Below are positions 50,727 to 60,197 of a stretch of 64,000 nt of DNA, one piece after another; position 1 is the first letter of the stretch, and each line of letters begins with the position of its first letter. Position numbers and translations under genes: made by a program. Source of the DNA: Brevibacillus fluminis (lineage in GTDB: Bacteria > Bacillota > Bacilli > Brevibacillales > Brevibacillaceae); NCBI RefSeq assembly GCF_003710825.1, contig NZ_RHHQ01000024.1, positions 20,676-84,675 of the forward strand, written 5' to 3'. A model generated the notes under the pieces. It was given only the letters and a program-made list of their open reading frames with translations. It was not told the origin of the DNA and searched no databases.

Positions 50727-52751
50727 ATGGATCGAACAGCCGCCCAGGCACGCATTCAGCAATTACGGGAAGAGATTGAACGACATAATCGACTTTATCA
50801 TACGGAGGACAAACCGGAGATTTCGGATGCCGAGTACGACCAGCTCATGCGCGAGCTGCAAGCATTGGAAACGGAGCATCCCGATCTGCTCACCTCGGAT
50901 TCGCCCACGCAGCGCGTCGGCGCGGAGCCGTTGCCTTTCTTTGAAAAAGTGGAGCATAAAACACCGATGCTCAGCCTCGGGAATGCTTTCAATGATACTG
51001 ATCTGCGCGATTTTGATCGGCGCGTGCGGCAAATCGTCGGAAACGATACCGTCCGTTATGTGTGCGAGCTGAAAATCGACGGCTTGGCGGTCTCGCTCCA
51101 CTATGAAAACGGCATGTTCGTAAGAGGCGCGACGCGCGGCGACGGAACGATCGGCGAGGATATTACGCAAAACTTGAAGACGATCAAAACCATCCCGCTC
51201 CGCTTGTCACAGCCGTTGACGCTGGAGGCGCGCGGCGAGGCATTCATGTCGAAACGCTCCTTTGAAAAGCTGAACAAAGAGCGTGAGGAGCAAGGCGAGC
51301 CGCTATTTGCCAACCCACGCAACTCTGCGGCAGGCAGCTTGCGCCAGCTTGACTCCAAAATCACGGCATCGCGGGCGCTCGATATTTTCATCTATGGGTT
51401 AAGCGATCTGCAAGGTGATGTGCAGCCGCCGCAAGCGCACAGCGAGGGTCTTCAGCTGCTGGAGTCGCTCGGCTTCAAGGTGAACCAGGAGCTTCGCGTT
51501 TTTGACGATATCGAGGATGTCATTACGTTTATCAACGGCTGGACGGAAAAGCGGCCGACATTGCCGTATGAAATCGACGGAATGGTGATCAAGGTAGACA
51601 GCTACGGACAACAGCAGGAGCTGGGCTTTACCGCTAAAAGCCCGCGCTGGGCGATCGCGTACAAGTTCCCAGCCGAGGAAGCGGTGACGATCCTCGAAGA
51701 CATCGAGGTAACGGTGGGCCGGACAGGAGCCGTCACGCCGACTGCTCTGCTGAAGCCGGTCAGCCTTGCAGGGACGACAGTCAAGCGCGCATCGCTGCAC
51801 AACGAGGACATCATTCGCGGAAAAGGCTTGCTTTTAGGCGACCATGTCGTCGTCAAAAAAGCGGGCGACATCATTCCGGAAATCGTCGCGGTGCTGCCAG
51901 AACGCAGAACAGGCAGCGAGGTTCCGTTTAACATGCCGACTCACTGTCCGGAATGCGGAAGTGAGCTGGTCCGCCTGGATGAGGAAGTGGCGCTGCGCTG
52001 CATTAATCCGGAATGTCCGGCCCTCATTCGCGAAGGGATGATCCATTTTGTGTCGCGACTGGCGATGAACATCGACGGCCTTGGCGAAAAGCTGGTCGGG
52101 CAGCTGTTCCACGACGGTCTTTTGAAAAGCGTGGCTGATCTATATTACCTGCACGAGCGCCGCGACGAGCTGCTTTCCCGCGAGCGAATGGGCGAGAAAT
52201 CGGTCGATAACCTGCTTGCGGCAATCGAGGCGAGCAAGCGCAACTCGTTGGAGCGTCTGCTGTTCGGCCTGGGCATCCGGCACGTCGGAGCGAAAGCGGC
52301 GCGTCAGCTCGCCGAGCATTTTGGCCAAATTGACGCTCTGATGACTGCAACGGAAGATGAGCTGGTGGCAATCGACGAGATCGGGCCCAAAATGGCGGCA
52401 AGCATCTTGACGTATTGTGCTATGCCACAGGTGCATCACCTGATCGAACGGCTGAAGGCAGCTGGTGTCAATACGGAGTATACAGGCGTGCGGGCAATGG
52501 AAGCCGCCGCTGATTCTCCGTTCCAAGGAAAAACGGTCGTAATCACCGGCACATTGGTCGCGATGTCGCGTCCGGAAGCGGAAGAGAAGATTACGCTTTT
52601 GGGCGGGAAGGCGACAGGTAGCGTGAGCAAAAAGACGGACATGGTGATCGCCGGGGAAAAAGCCGGCTCGAAGTTGGAAAAAGCGAGAGATCTGGGCATA
52701 CCTATCATAGATGAACAAACATTTTTGGCAATGCTTCCAAAAAATGAGTGA
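50727..52751 (+). CDS. ligA: NAD-dependent DNA ligase
   Basis: 674 residues. Adenylated Lys116 in CELKIDGLAV; Ia domain at the N-terminus; four-Cys zinc finger (CPECGSE...CINPECP, about 405-428); helix-hairpin-helix region; C-terminal BRCT (FQGKTVVITGTLV... onward). Essential ligase, 27 bases after pcrA, as in B. subtilis. Confidence 0.98.
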   Translation: MDRTAAQARIQQLREEIERHNRLYHTEDKPEISDAEYDQLMRELQALETEHPDLLTSDSPTQRVGAEPLPFFEKVEHKTPMLSLGNAFNDTDLRDFDRRVRQIVGNDTVRYVCELKIDGLAVSLHYENGMFVRGATRGDGTIGEDITQNLKTIKTIPLRLSQPLTLEARGEAFMSKRSFEKLNKEREEQGEPLFANPRNSAAGSLRQLDSKITASRALDIFIYGLSDLQGDVQPPQAHSEGLQLLESLGFKVNQELRVFDDIEDVITFINGWTEKRPTLPYEIDGMVIKVDSYGQQQELGFTAKSPRWAIAYKFPAEEAVTILEDIEVTVGRTGAVTPTALLKPVSLAGTTVKRASLHNEDIIRGKGLLLGDHVVVKKAGDIIPEIVAVLPERRTGSEVPFNMPTHCPECGSELVRLDEEVALRCINPECPALIREGMIHFVSRLAMNIDGLGEKLVGQLFHDGLLKSVADLYYLHERRDELLSRERMGEKSVDNLLAAIEASKRNSLERLLFGLGIRHVGAKAARQLAEHFGQIDALMTATEDELVAIDEIGPKMAASILTYCAMPQVHHLIERLKAAGVNTEYTGVRAMEAAADSPFQGKTVVITGTLVAMSRPEAEEKITLLGGKATGSVSKKTDMVIAGEKAGSKLEKARDLGIPIIDEQTFLAMLPKNE

Positions 52752-52785
52752 TTTGTAGCGGCCAACTAATTAGGATGTGAAAACC

Positions 52786-53688
52786 ATGAAGTGTGCGATG
52801 AAAGCCTTGGGCATCGGGATCCTTTTGGCGACATGGTTCGTTACCGGCTGTCAAGATGACGGTCAAGCGACGGTGCAACCACGAAAAAATCAGCAGCTAC
52901 CGGTAGTGGCAGCACATATTCAAGGGGACCTGACCTATCAGGATGTCCTCCAAAACGGCGAGTTGGTTCATGCTGTCGGCATGCCGGGACAAGCTGGCCA
53001 AGTTTGGGTGGGAACGCACCGTGGCCTGTATGTCTCGGCACAGAACAAAACATGGGCACTGCTTTCGCCTGATTTGGGTGGAGAAGATATTGCCGGATGG
53101 GTTGTCAACGCCAATAATCCAAACGAAGTTTTTGTCGCTGGCGAGAGTGTCTCGTTCCGGTCGACAGATGGCGGGAAAAGCTGGGAGCAGGTCGGCGATG
53201 GCCTCCCTCCTTCTCCTGATATCCGCAGCGTAGTCGAAGCGATGGAAGGGAATCAGCGCGTGATTTATGCACTCGTTGCGACGGAAGGCGTCTTCCGTAC
53301 GGTGGATGGCGGCTTGCACTGGAAAAAGTACATGGCGCTTGAGCAGCCCGTCAATTCAATGGAATACAACGCAGCGGATGGACATCTGTACGTTGTGACG
53401 CAGGATGGCGTGCTGGTGAATGACGGGATGAACTGGGTGAAGGAGGATTTGCCTGGTGCTTCGCAGGTGTACTCGGTAGCAGCTGACAACACGAAAGGTG
53501 ACCTGTATGCGTCAACTTCCCAAGGCATCTTCCAGAAACGGAACGGCGCATGGAAACTGATGTCTGCCAATGCCCCGGAAAGACTGGTTGTGATCGCCGC
53601 TGGCTCCGATAAAAACTCCTTGATTGGAGTAGGCGAATCGGCACTTCTCTATGTTTTGCAGCAAGAGGGGTGGAAAAAATGGGAGTAA
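52786..53688 (+). CDS. Asp-box (BNR-like) beta-propeller lipoprotein
   Basis: 300 residues. Signal peptide with lipobox FVTGC (Cys22). The mature part is beta-rich with two clear Asp-box motifs, STDGGKSW and TVDGGLHW, as in sortilin/YCF48-type propellers. ATG at 52786 is chosen; an upstream GTG in the same frame is possible. The end overlaps the following phosphatase-like gene by 10 bases. The role is unknown; protein-binding or assembly functions are common in the fold. Confidence 0.78.
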   Translation: MKCAMKALGIGILLATWFVTGCQDDGQATVQPRKNQQLPVVAAHIQGDLTYQDVLQNGELVHAVGMPGQAGQVWVGTHRGLYVSAQNKTWALLSPDLGGEDIAGWVVNANNPNEVFVAGESVSFRSTDGGKSWEQVGDGLPPSPDIRSVVEAMEGNQRVIYALVATEGVFRTVDGGLHWKKYMALEQPVNSMEYNAADGHLYVVTQDGVLVNDGMNWVKEDLPGASQVYSVAADNTKGDLYASTSQGIFQKRNGAWKLMSANAPERLVVIAAGSDKNSLIGVGESALLYVLQQEGWKKWE

Positions 53689-55229
53689 ATCAAAAAGTAG
53701 CGGTTATAGACATGGGGTCCAATACGATCCGCATGGTTATCTTTCAAATGAACGAGCTTACGTACCATTTGATTGACGATACGAAAGAGACTGTAAGACT
53801 GAGCGAAAATATGGGGCTAGAGCAGACGATTAAACCTGCGGCAATGGAGCGGGCGTTATCTGCTCTGGCCCGTTTCATGAAAATTTGCCGTTCGCGACAA
53901 GTGGAGACCATTATTCCGGTGGCAACTGCTGCTGTCCGGCAAGCGAAAAATCAAGCTGAGTACCTCGAACGTGTAAAACAGGAGACGCAGCTTACGTTTC
54001 GCGTGCTGAGCGGCCATGAAGAAGGATATTACGGCTTTCTCGGCGTCATCAATGGGCTGACACAACCTACGGGCTTCACGCTGGATATCGGCGGAGGCAG
54101 CAGCGAGGTCACCTATTTTGCGGAGCGGGAATTGGCGAACTCCGTCAGCATGCCATTCGGGGCATTGACGCTTACTGAACAGTTCCGCGACCCGGCTCCT
54201 ACAGGAGAAGGGAAACTTTTGCTCGCAGATATACGTCACTATTTATACGGGGCGATTTCGTCCAATGAATGGATAGGCGGCAAGACGGGCGTTCCGTTGA
54301 TCGGCTTGGGTGGAACCGTGCGCAACATTGCCCGTATCCACCGCGAATTGATTCAATACCCGCTTGAAAGCGCCCATCAATATGTGATGACAAAAGCGCA
54401 GGTGGACGAGACGATGGCGTTCATCACTCAGCTTTCCGTAAAAGAGCTGCAGGCGCTGCCGGGGTTGTCCAAAGACAGAGCGGACATTATCGTGGCTGGC
54501 GGCTTGATCATTCAGACGCTTATGGAAGTGAGCGGTGCACCCGAATTGATCATCAGCGGAAACGGTTTGCGCGAGGGGCTGTTTTTCGAGCATTACTACC
54601 AGGTGCATGGATCAGAAGCATTCGGCAATCCACTGGAGCTGGACGTGCAAAACACGATGCGCTATTACGGCGTACAGATCGAGCATGCGAAGCACGTGGC
54701 GCATCTCAGCGTCCGGCTGTACGATGAGCTGGCGGCTATCCATAGCCTCGGAGAGCGGGAGCGACTCCTTCTCAGAATCGCGGCGCAACTGCACAATGTC
54801 GGCGTTGCGGTCAGCTTTTACGAATGGCAGAAGCATACGTATTATGTGCTGCTACATACCAAAATCGTCGGACTTACACATCGGGAACGGTTGATGGTGG
54901 CATTGGTTGCCGCCCACCGGAGCAAAAAGAAAATGCGGGAAATGTCTTTGCCCTATCAGCAGCTGCTTCGTCCTGAGGATGAAGACGTGATTGCCAAGCT
55001 AAGCGTTTTTTTGATGATGGCGCGGGCGATGGACCGCTCGCTGTCCAGCCATATTCAGGACGTGAGCTGTGAGCAGAAGGAAGGTAAGGTTAAGATCGTC
55101 GTGTACAGCGTAGACCCGGATATCCGCCTGGAATTGAAGGAAGCTGGTGAGCTGCAGCAAAAATTCGTGAAGGCATTCGGCTGTGAATACAGCTTGAAGA
55201 CGAAATTGACGACGGACCGAAAACAATAG
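53679..55229 (+). CDS. Ppx/GppA-family phosphatase with HD-like C-terminal domain
   Basis: 516 residues. N-terminal actin-like ATPase fold: VAVIDMGSNTIRMVIF, ATAAVRQAKN and FTLDIGGGSSEVTYF are the phosphate-binding loops of exopolyphosphatase/guanosine pentaphosphatase. The C-terminal half has an HD-type pattern (LLLRIAAQLHNVGV...HTKIVGLTHRERLMVALVAAHR). Substrate could be polyphosphate or pppGpp. ATG at 53679 follows AGAGGGG. Translation is coupled to the propeller lipoprotein. Confidence 0.88.
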   Translation: MGVNQKVAVIDMGSNTIRMVIFQMNELTYHLIDDTKETVRLSENMGLEQTIKPAAMERALSALARFMKICRSRQVETIIPVATAAVRQAKNQAEYLERVKQETQLTFRVLSGHEEGYYGFLGVINGLTQPTGFTLDIGGGSSEVTYFAERELANSVSMPFGALTLTEQFRDPAPTGEGKLLLADIRHYLYGAISSNEWIGGKTGVPLIGLGGTVRNIARIHRELIQYPLESAHQYVMTKAQVDETMAFITQLSVKELQALPGLSKDRADIIVAGGLIIQTLMEVSGAPELIISGNGLREGLFFEHYYQVHGSEAFGNPLELDVQNTMRYYGVQIEHAKHVAHLSVRLYDELAAIHSLGERERLLLRIAAQLHNVGVAVSFYEWQKHTYYVLLHTKIVGLTHRERLMVALVAAHRSKKKMREMSLPYQQLLRPEDEDVIAKLSVFLMMARAMDRSLSSHIQDVSCEQKEGKVKIVVYSVDPDIRLELKEAGELQQKFVKAFGCEYSLKTKLTTDRKQ

Positions 55230-55288
55230 GCTAGATAAACGCGTTTTGTTGCTCAACGCCAAGTATGGAAAAAAAGGAGTTTTGCATC

Positions 55289-56362
55289 ATGCATGCTGCA
55301 TGGAAGCAGGCCGCGGCATTAGGTGCCGTATTACTTTTGACGCTGACTGGTACGGCTTGCTCTTTTTTGCCAGGGAAAACAAAAGATACGCCACAACCGG
55401 CGCAGCCATCCATTTCGCCGATCGTGGCGGCGTCAGAGGATTATTATGCGAGCGTCGCGCCTTTCCAGCCCAATCAGACGCGCGGCATGCTGGCGAACTA
55501 TGGGTATCGGATCGATTTCAGCCATCTGGAGCTGGGGTTGACCGAGATCGCCCGCGAAACGTTTGCACCTGACAAATACTTGTTTCAGGAAGGGCAGCAG
55601 TTAAAGCGCGAGCAGGTAAATGCTTGGATCTCACGTAAAAAACAAAATCCGGAAGCACTGAATCCTGAAAAAGGGCCGCGTACGTTGGTGCATATTTTGG
55701 AGCACGACTATTTGGAAAAGGACTCACGCAAGCTCGCGGGCATTGTGCTCGGCATCTCGTTGTCTCCGCTCTATCAGGACACATCCGGTGCCGAGAAGTC
55801 CTACAGCAGCGAGGAGCTGCGGACAAAAGGCCAGCAGCTGGCCGCGCAGATTTTGCCCAAGGTGAGAGCCAATAACCCCAACATTCCGATGGTGGTGGCC
55901 TTGTTCCAAGTGCCGGAGAAAAACTCATCGCTGGTTCCTGGTCATTTCATCATGTCGGGCACAGTCGGGGCGACGGATAGCTCGGTGTCCAAATGGGTGC
56001 CGATCAACGAGGAGTATTACCTGTTCCCGAGCGATGCCGCCGAAAAGGCGCAGCCACAAGTGTCGCTGCAGTACGACAAACTGCGCAAAAGCATTCAGTC
56101 TTATATTGGCGAATACATCGGTCTGACCGGACTTGGCCGGTTCAGTGGCGGTGAATTGAACGAACTGACGATCACGGCGACTGCCGAGTACGATTCCCGT
56201 ACGGTCGTGCTCCAATTCACTCAATATGCCGGCGGCTTGATCGATCAATTGTTTGATAAAAATGTTCATGTGAACTTGTATGTGCAGTCGATGAACCAGC
56301 CGCTGGCCATCTATGTTCGCCCGGCGGAGGGCAAACCCTATATGCACATTTACCGCAAGTAA
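55289..56362 (+). CDS. camS: CamS-family lipoprotein (YerH)
   Basis: 357 residues. Signal peptide with lipobox TGTAC (Cys24), then a CamS domain (PNQTRGMLANYGYRIDFSHLELGLTEIA near 65). In enterococci the signal peptide of homologues yields a sex-pheromone peptide; in most Bacillales the function is unknown. ATG at 55289 has AAAAAGGAG upstream. It is in the same order relative to ligA as yerH in B. subtilis, with two genes between. Confidence 0.9.
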   Translation: MHAAWKQAAALGAVLLLTLTGTACSFLPGKTKDTPQPAQPSISPIVAASEDYYASVAPFQPNQTRGMLANYGYRIDFSHLELGLTEIARETFAPDKYLFQEGQQLKREQVNAWISRKKQNPEALNPEKGPRTLVHILEHDYLEKDSRKLAGIVLGISLSPLYQDTSGAEKSYSSEELRTKGQQLAAQILPKVRANNPNIPMVVALFQVPEKNSSLVPGHFIMSGTVGATDSSVSKWVPINEEYYLFPSDAAEKAQPQVSLQYDKLRKSIQSYIGEYIGLTGLGRFSGGELNELTITATAEYDSRTVVLQFTQYAGGLIDQLFDKNVHVNLYVQSMNQPLAIYVRPAEGKPYMHIYRK

Positions 56363-56363
56363 A

Positions 56364-56403
56364 GCAAAATTATTTTGCACACATGTGCTTAAATTTTGCA
56401 CAC
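56364..56403. promoter_or_regulatory. RocR-like upstream activator dyads
   Basis: The perfect dyad GCAAAATTATTTTGC (56364-56378 region) overlaps ATTTTGCACAC at 56372, which recurs at 56393, 21 bases on. The second copy forms the imperfect palindrome GTGCTTAAATTTTGCAC. Two dyads about two helical turns apart, roughly 100 bases upstream of a -24/-12 promoter, resemble RocR enhancer sites. Confidence 0.6.
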
Positions 56404-56488
56404 GCTTATACAAAAGTGTCACTTGTAAATACAGTCTTCCTTGGTTTTGAATCGGGCACAATAGCATACACTATGGCTGCGAAATAGT

Positions 56489-56503
56489 TGGTATGATCCT
56501 TGC
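56489..56503 (+). promoter_or_regulatory. Sigma-54 (-24/-12) promoter of the semialdehyde dehydrogenase
   Basis: TGGTAT (56489-56494), five bases, TTGC (56500-56503), with the invariant GG and GC ten bases apart. The gene starts 54 bases downstream. Confidence 0.72.
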
Positions 56504-56556
56504 ATTAGTATTTAGGCAAGCGTGCATTACGAAAGAATTGAGGAGGCGAACAACAA

Positions 56557-58104
56557 GTGCAACTTGAGTTCAAAAACGAACCGTTTACCAATTTTCGACT
56601 GCCTGAGAATAAAGAAGCGTTCCAAAAAGCGTTAGACAAAGTGGAAAGCGAAATGGGTCGCGAGTACGACCTGATCATCGGTGGCGAGCGCATCAAAACC
56701 GACAAAAAATCTAAATCCATCAACCCATCCAACACTACGCAAATCGTAGGTGTTGTTTCCCAAGCAGACCAAGCGCTTGCTGAAAAAGCAATCCAGGTCG
56801 CATATGAGACTTTTGACAGCTGGAGAAAAGTAGAGCCACAAGCTCGTTCCCGCTACCTGTTCAAAGCTGCTGCAATCCTGCGCCGCCGCAAGCATGAGTT
56901 CTCTGCTTGGCTCGTAAAAGAAGCAGGTAAAAGCTGGCCAGAAGCTGATGCTGACACAGCAGAAGCAATCGACTTCATGGAGTACTATGCGCATCAAATG
57001 GACAAATTGGCACAACGCCACCCATTGACTCGCATCCCAGGCGAAGACAACGAATTGTACTACATCCCATTGGGCGTAGGCATCGTGATCCCACCTTGGA
57101 ACTTCCCTCTGGCGATCATGGTTGGTATGACGACTGCGGCATTGGTTTCTGGTAACACAGTAGTTATGAAGCCAGCTTCCACTACTCCGGTAATCGCAGC
57201 GAAATTCATGGAAATCCTGGAAGACGCAGGCGTACCAGCTGGCGTAGTGAACTTTGTTCCAGGAAGCGGCGGAGAAATCGGGGATTATCTGGTTGAGCAT
57301 CCGTTGACTCGCTTCATCAGCTTCACCGGTTCCCGCGACGTAGGTCTGCGCATCAACGAACTGGCTGCGAAACCTCGCAAAGGCCAAAAATGGATTAAGC
57401 GCCTCGTAGCTGAAATGGGCGGTAAAGACTCCATCATCGTTGACAACGACTGTGATCTGGAAGCGGCTTCCCAAGCGATCGTGGCTTCCGCATTCGGTTT
57501 CTCCGGTCAAAAATGCTCCGCTTGCTCCCGTGCAATCGTGCATCAAGACGTTTACGACCAAGTGCTGAACCGCGTAACCGAACTGACCAAAGCTCTGACT
57601 GTCGGTGATGTGGTTAACACTGAATTCTACACAGGTCCTGTTGTTGACGACAAAGCATACAACAAAATCCTGGAATATATCGAGATCGGCAAACAAGAAG
57701 GCAAGCTGATGGCTGGCGGCGAGAAAGGTCCAGAAGGCGGATACTTCATCAAGCCAACCGTTATCGCTGACCTTGCTCCTGATGCGCGCCTGATGCAAGA
57801 AGAAATCTTTGGACCAGTTGTTGGTTTCACCAAAGCAAGAGATTTCGATCATGCATTGGAAATCGGCAACAACACCGAGTACGGTTTGACTGGCTCCGTA
57901 TACAGCCGCAACCGCGCTCACTTGGAAAAAGCACGCTCCGAGTTCCATGTTGGTAACCTCTACTTCAACCGTAAGTGCACAGGCGCACTGGTTGGCGTGC
58001 ATCCGTTCGGCGGCTTCAACATGTCCGGTACGGATTCCAAAGCAGGTGGACCAGACTACCTCTTGCTGTTCACGCAAGCGAAATCTGTTTCCGAATTGCT
58101 GTAA
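56557..58104 (+). CDS. rocA: L-glutamate gamma-semialdehyde dehydrogenase
   Basis: 515 residues, aldehyde dehydrogenase of the PruA/RocA class that oxidises glutamate semialdehyde (from proline or arginine/ornithine) to glutamate. Motifs: IPPWNFPLAIMVG (near 165), VAEMGGKDSIIVD with catalytic Glu (near 288), GFSGQKCSACSRA with catalytic Cys (near 322). GTG behind GAGGAGG. Its codons favour GCA, GTA, GGT and AAC more than neighbouring genes, which suggests high expression. The -24/-12 promoter upstream matches roc-type control. Confidence 0.94.
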   Translation: MQLEFKNEPFTNFRLPENKEAFQKALDKVESEMGREYDLIIGGERIKTDKKSKSINPSNTTQIVGVVSQADQALAEKAIQVAYETFDSWRKVEPQARSRYLFKAAAILRRRKHEFSAWLVKEAGKSWPEADADTAEAIDFMEYYAHQMDKLAQRHPLTRIPGEDNELYYIPLGVGIVIPPWNFPLAIMVGMTTAALVSGNTVVMKPASTTPVIAAKFMEILEDAGVPAGVVNFVPGSGGEIGDYLVEHPLTRFISFTGSRDVGLRINELAAKPRKGQKWIKRLVAEMGGKDSIIVDNDCDLEAASQAIVASAFGFSGQKCSACSRAIVHQDVYDQVLNRVTELTKALTVGDVVNTEFYTGPVVDDKAYNKILEYIEIGKQEGKLMAGGEKGPEGGYFIKPTVIADLAPDARLMQEEIFGPVVGFTKARDFDHALEIGNNTEYGLTGSVYSRNRAHLEKARSEFHVGNLYFNRKCTGALVGVHPFGGFNMSGTDSKAGGPDYLLLFTQAKSVSELL

Positions 58105-58122
58105 GCCACATTTTTTCAAGCC

Positions 58123-58166
58123 GAAGCCATCTTTTCCGCGCAAGCGGGGGATGGCTTCTTTTCTTT
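58123..58166 (+). terminator. Intrinsic terminator after rocA
   Basis: GAAGCCATC pairs with GATGGCTTC across 18 bases and is followed by TTTTCTTTT. It lies inside the upstream extension of the next reading frame, so that gene must start later. Confidence 0.8.
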
Positions 58167-58238
58167 TCACCCACACTAAGGAAAAAAGCAGGTGTAAAAG
58201 GCAGGTGGAAGGTTACGGTTCTCATTACGTACCTCGTC

Positions 58239-59180
58239 GTGTGTTTGTCTGCATTTTTCCTCGTGTATCTTCTGATTCCGCTTTCCGTGCGGTTCGCGTG
58301 GAAATTGAGGTTGATCGATTTGCCCATTGGGCGTAAGGCGCATGCCAAGCCCATGCCACTTTCGGGCGGCATCGCGATGTTTGGCGGCGTGCTGATTGTA
58401 TCAATGATGTATGCGGAGTGGGACTCGCTTGTAGTGGCGGTCATTAGCGGCGGGGTTTTGCTTGTCGGAGTAGGAGCCGTGGATGACTGGTTCAAGGCGC
58501 AGCGCCGCGAATTTCCGGTTTCGCCTCGGCTTATCGTGCAAGGACTTGCCACAATAATCGCTTTCGCCTTGGATATCCGCTTTCGCGGCATTAGCACGGG
58601 CTGGTTGGGCGGGGATGAAGGGCAGATGGTGCTGTTTCCGCTGTGGCTGTCATTTATCGCGACGGTCCTGTGGATTTTGGGATTGACCAATATGATGAAT
58701 TTCCTCGACGGAGCGGATGGTTTGGCCGGAGGGGTGACGACGATCTCGGCGACCACGCTGTTTTTCATCGCCTGGCTGACCGGACAAAGCCAGACGGCGT
58801 TGATGGCAGCAATTTTGGTAGGGGCGACGCTGGCGTTTTTGCGCTTTAATTTTCATCCGGCACAGCTGTTCATGGGTGATGCGGGCTCGGCTTTTCTCGG
58901 CTATACGCTTGCCCTGCTTGGCCTGGAAGGTGCGATGAAAGGAGCGACGCTGGTCTCGCTCACTGTGACGGTGCTGGCGCTTGGGCTGCCCGTCGTCGAT
59001 ACGCTGCAGGTGATGGTCAGCAGGCTGCGAGCGGGCCTGCCCGTCTACAAGGCAGACCGCCGCCACGTTCACCACCGTTTGCTGTCAAAAGGGCTGACGA
59101 CGCGTCAAACGGTCGTTGTGCTGTATGTGGTCAGCTTCTTGTTTTCCCTCACATCGGTATGCCTGTTTTTGTTTTTATAA
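58239..59180 (+). CDS. TagO/WecA-like undecaprenyl-phosphate GlcNAc-1-phosphate transferase
   Basis: At least 313 residues, about ten membrane helices. Transfers a sugar-1-phosphate to undecaprenyl phosphate to start wall polymer synthesis. AHAKPMPLSGGIAMFGG, VGAVDDWFKA, MNFLDGADGLAGG and HVHHRLLSKG are the catalytic loops. The start is uncertain: GTG 58239 and TTG 58245 lack ribosome binding sites, while AGGTGGAAGG (58203-58212) sits upstream of a possible rare ATT at 58224, which would give a full first helix. Confidence 0.85.
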   Translation: MCLSAFFLVYLLIPLSVRFAWKLRLIDLPIGRKAHAKPMPLSGGIAMFGGVLIVSMMYAEWDSLVVAVISGGVLLVGVGAVDDWFKAQRREFPVSPRLIVQGLATIIAFALDIRFRGISTGWLGGDEGQMVLFPLWLSFIATVLWILGLTNMMNFLDGADGLAGGVTTISATTLFFIAWLTGQSQTALMAAILVGATLAFLRFNFHPAQLFMGDAGSAFLGYTLALLGLEGAMKGATLVSLTVTVLALGLPVVDTLQVMVSRLRAGLPVYKADRRHVHHRLLSKGLTTRQTVVVLYVVSFLFSLTSVCLFLFL

Positions 59181-59300
59181 AGTCGCTATCTATAACTGTT
59201 TTTTGCATGTCTGAATTGCTCCGTTTCGTGGATAGTGATAGAGTAAGGGATATGTGTACACTGGAAATCAACCCGGAGTTCTACGATAAGGAGTTACAAA

Positions 59301-60143
59301 ATGCGTAAAGGTTTGATTGGAAAGATCATTCATCGCCTGCCTCAAAACGCGATGTCGAGGACGATGGGCAAAATCACTGCTTCCCGCTTTAGCCGAGTGG
59401 CGATCCGTCGCTATGTCCATCATTACAAGATCGATCTTGACGTAGTGGAAAAGCCGGTTGGCGAGTACCGGACGTTGAAGGAATTTTTTGCTCGCCGGCT
59501 CAAGCCATCGGCTCGTCCGATCGCGACAGCCCCGGGAGCGATTGTCAGTCCGGTGGATGGCAAAGTGTCGCAGCTTGGCGACATCATGCACGGGACTTTG
59601 ATACAAGCCAAGGGTAAGGAGTATAGTGTTGCCGAGCTCTTGGGCGATCATGAGGAGCTGGCGAGCCGTTTTTATGGCGGCAAGTTCATCACGATCTATT
59701 TGAGTCCGCGCGACTATCACCGCATCCATATGCCGGTGGACGGCACGCTTGAGCAATATACGTATTTGCCAGGAAGGCTGTATCCGGTCAATGACATCGG
59801 GGTGCAGCAAGTGGACTGCCTGTTTGCCCGCAATGAACGTCTGATCACGTTCGTGAAAAGCGAGGAAGCTGGCTGTGTAGCTGTCGTCAAGGTAGGCGCT
59901 CTGTTTGTGGGAAGCGTTAAAGTAACATATAATCGAGCGACGACCAATGTGAAGCATGGGCGCGTTCACAATGAACAAATCGCCGGACACCCGAGCCTCG
60001 ACAAAGGGCAGGAGCTGGGCTGGTTCGAGTTCGGCTCCACGGTCATTTTGCTGTTTGAAAAAGGGCGTATGGACTGGGTTCCCGGCCTACGCGAAGGCAG
60101 CGTCCTGCAGATGGGGCAGCAGCTGGGTCAAATTGACGAGTAA
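59301..60143 (+). CDS. psd: Phosphatidylserine decarboxylase proenzyme
   Basis: 280 residues. Makes phosphatidylethanolamine. The autocatalytic cleavage motif FGST is at 244-247, so Ser246 would become the pyruvoyl group; YLSPRDYHRIHMPVDG (near 133) is also conserved. ATG behind AAGGAG. The gene is followed 54 bases later by gatC. Confidence 0.95.
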   Translation: MRKGLIGKIIHRLPQNAMSRTMGKITASRFSRVAIRRYVHHYKIDLDVVEKPVGEYRTLKEFFARRLKPSARPIATAPGAIVSPVDGKVSQLGDIMHGTLIQAKGKEYSVAELLGDHEELASRFYGGKFITIYLSPRDYHRIHMPVDGTLEQYTYLPGRLYPVNDIGVQQVDCLFARNERLITFVKSEEAGCVAVVKVGALFVGSVKVTYNRATTNVKHGRVHNEQIAGHPSLDKGQELGWFEFGSTVILLFEKGRMDWVPGLREGSVLQMGQQLGQIDE

Positions 60144-60197
60144 GAAGAGATTCAGGTATCATCAAAGATATGTGGCAAGTTTCGGAGGTGGAGAAAA

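Noticed and set aside
56632..58176. 514-codon open frame on the minus strand across rocA
   Set aside because: It is a shadow of a strongly codon-biased gene, with an odd composition (many His, Cys and Phe) and no ribosome binding site.
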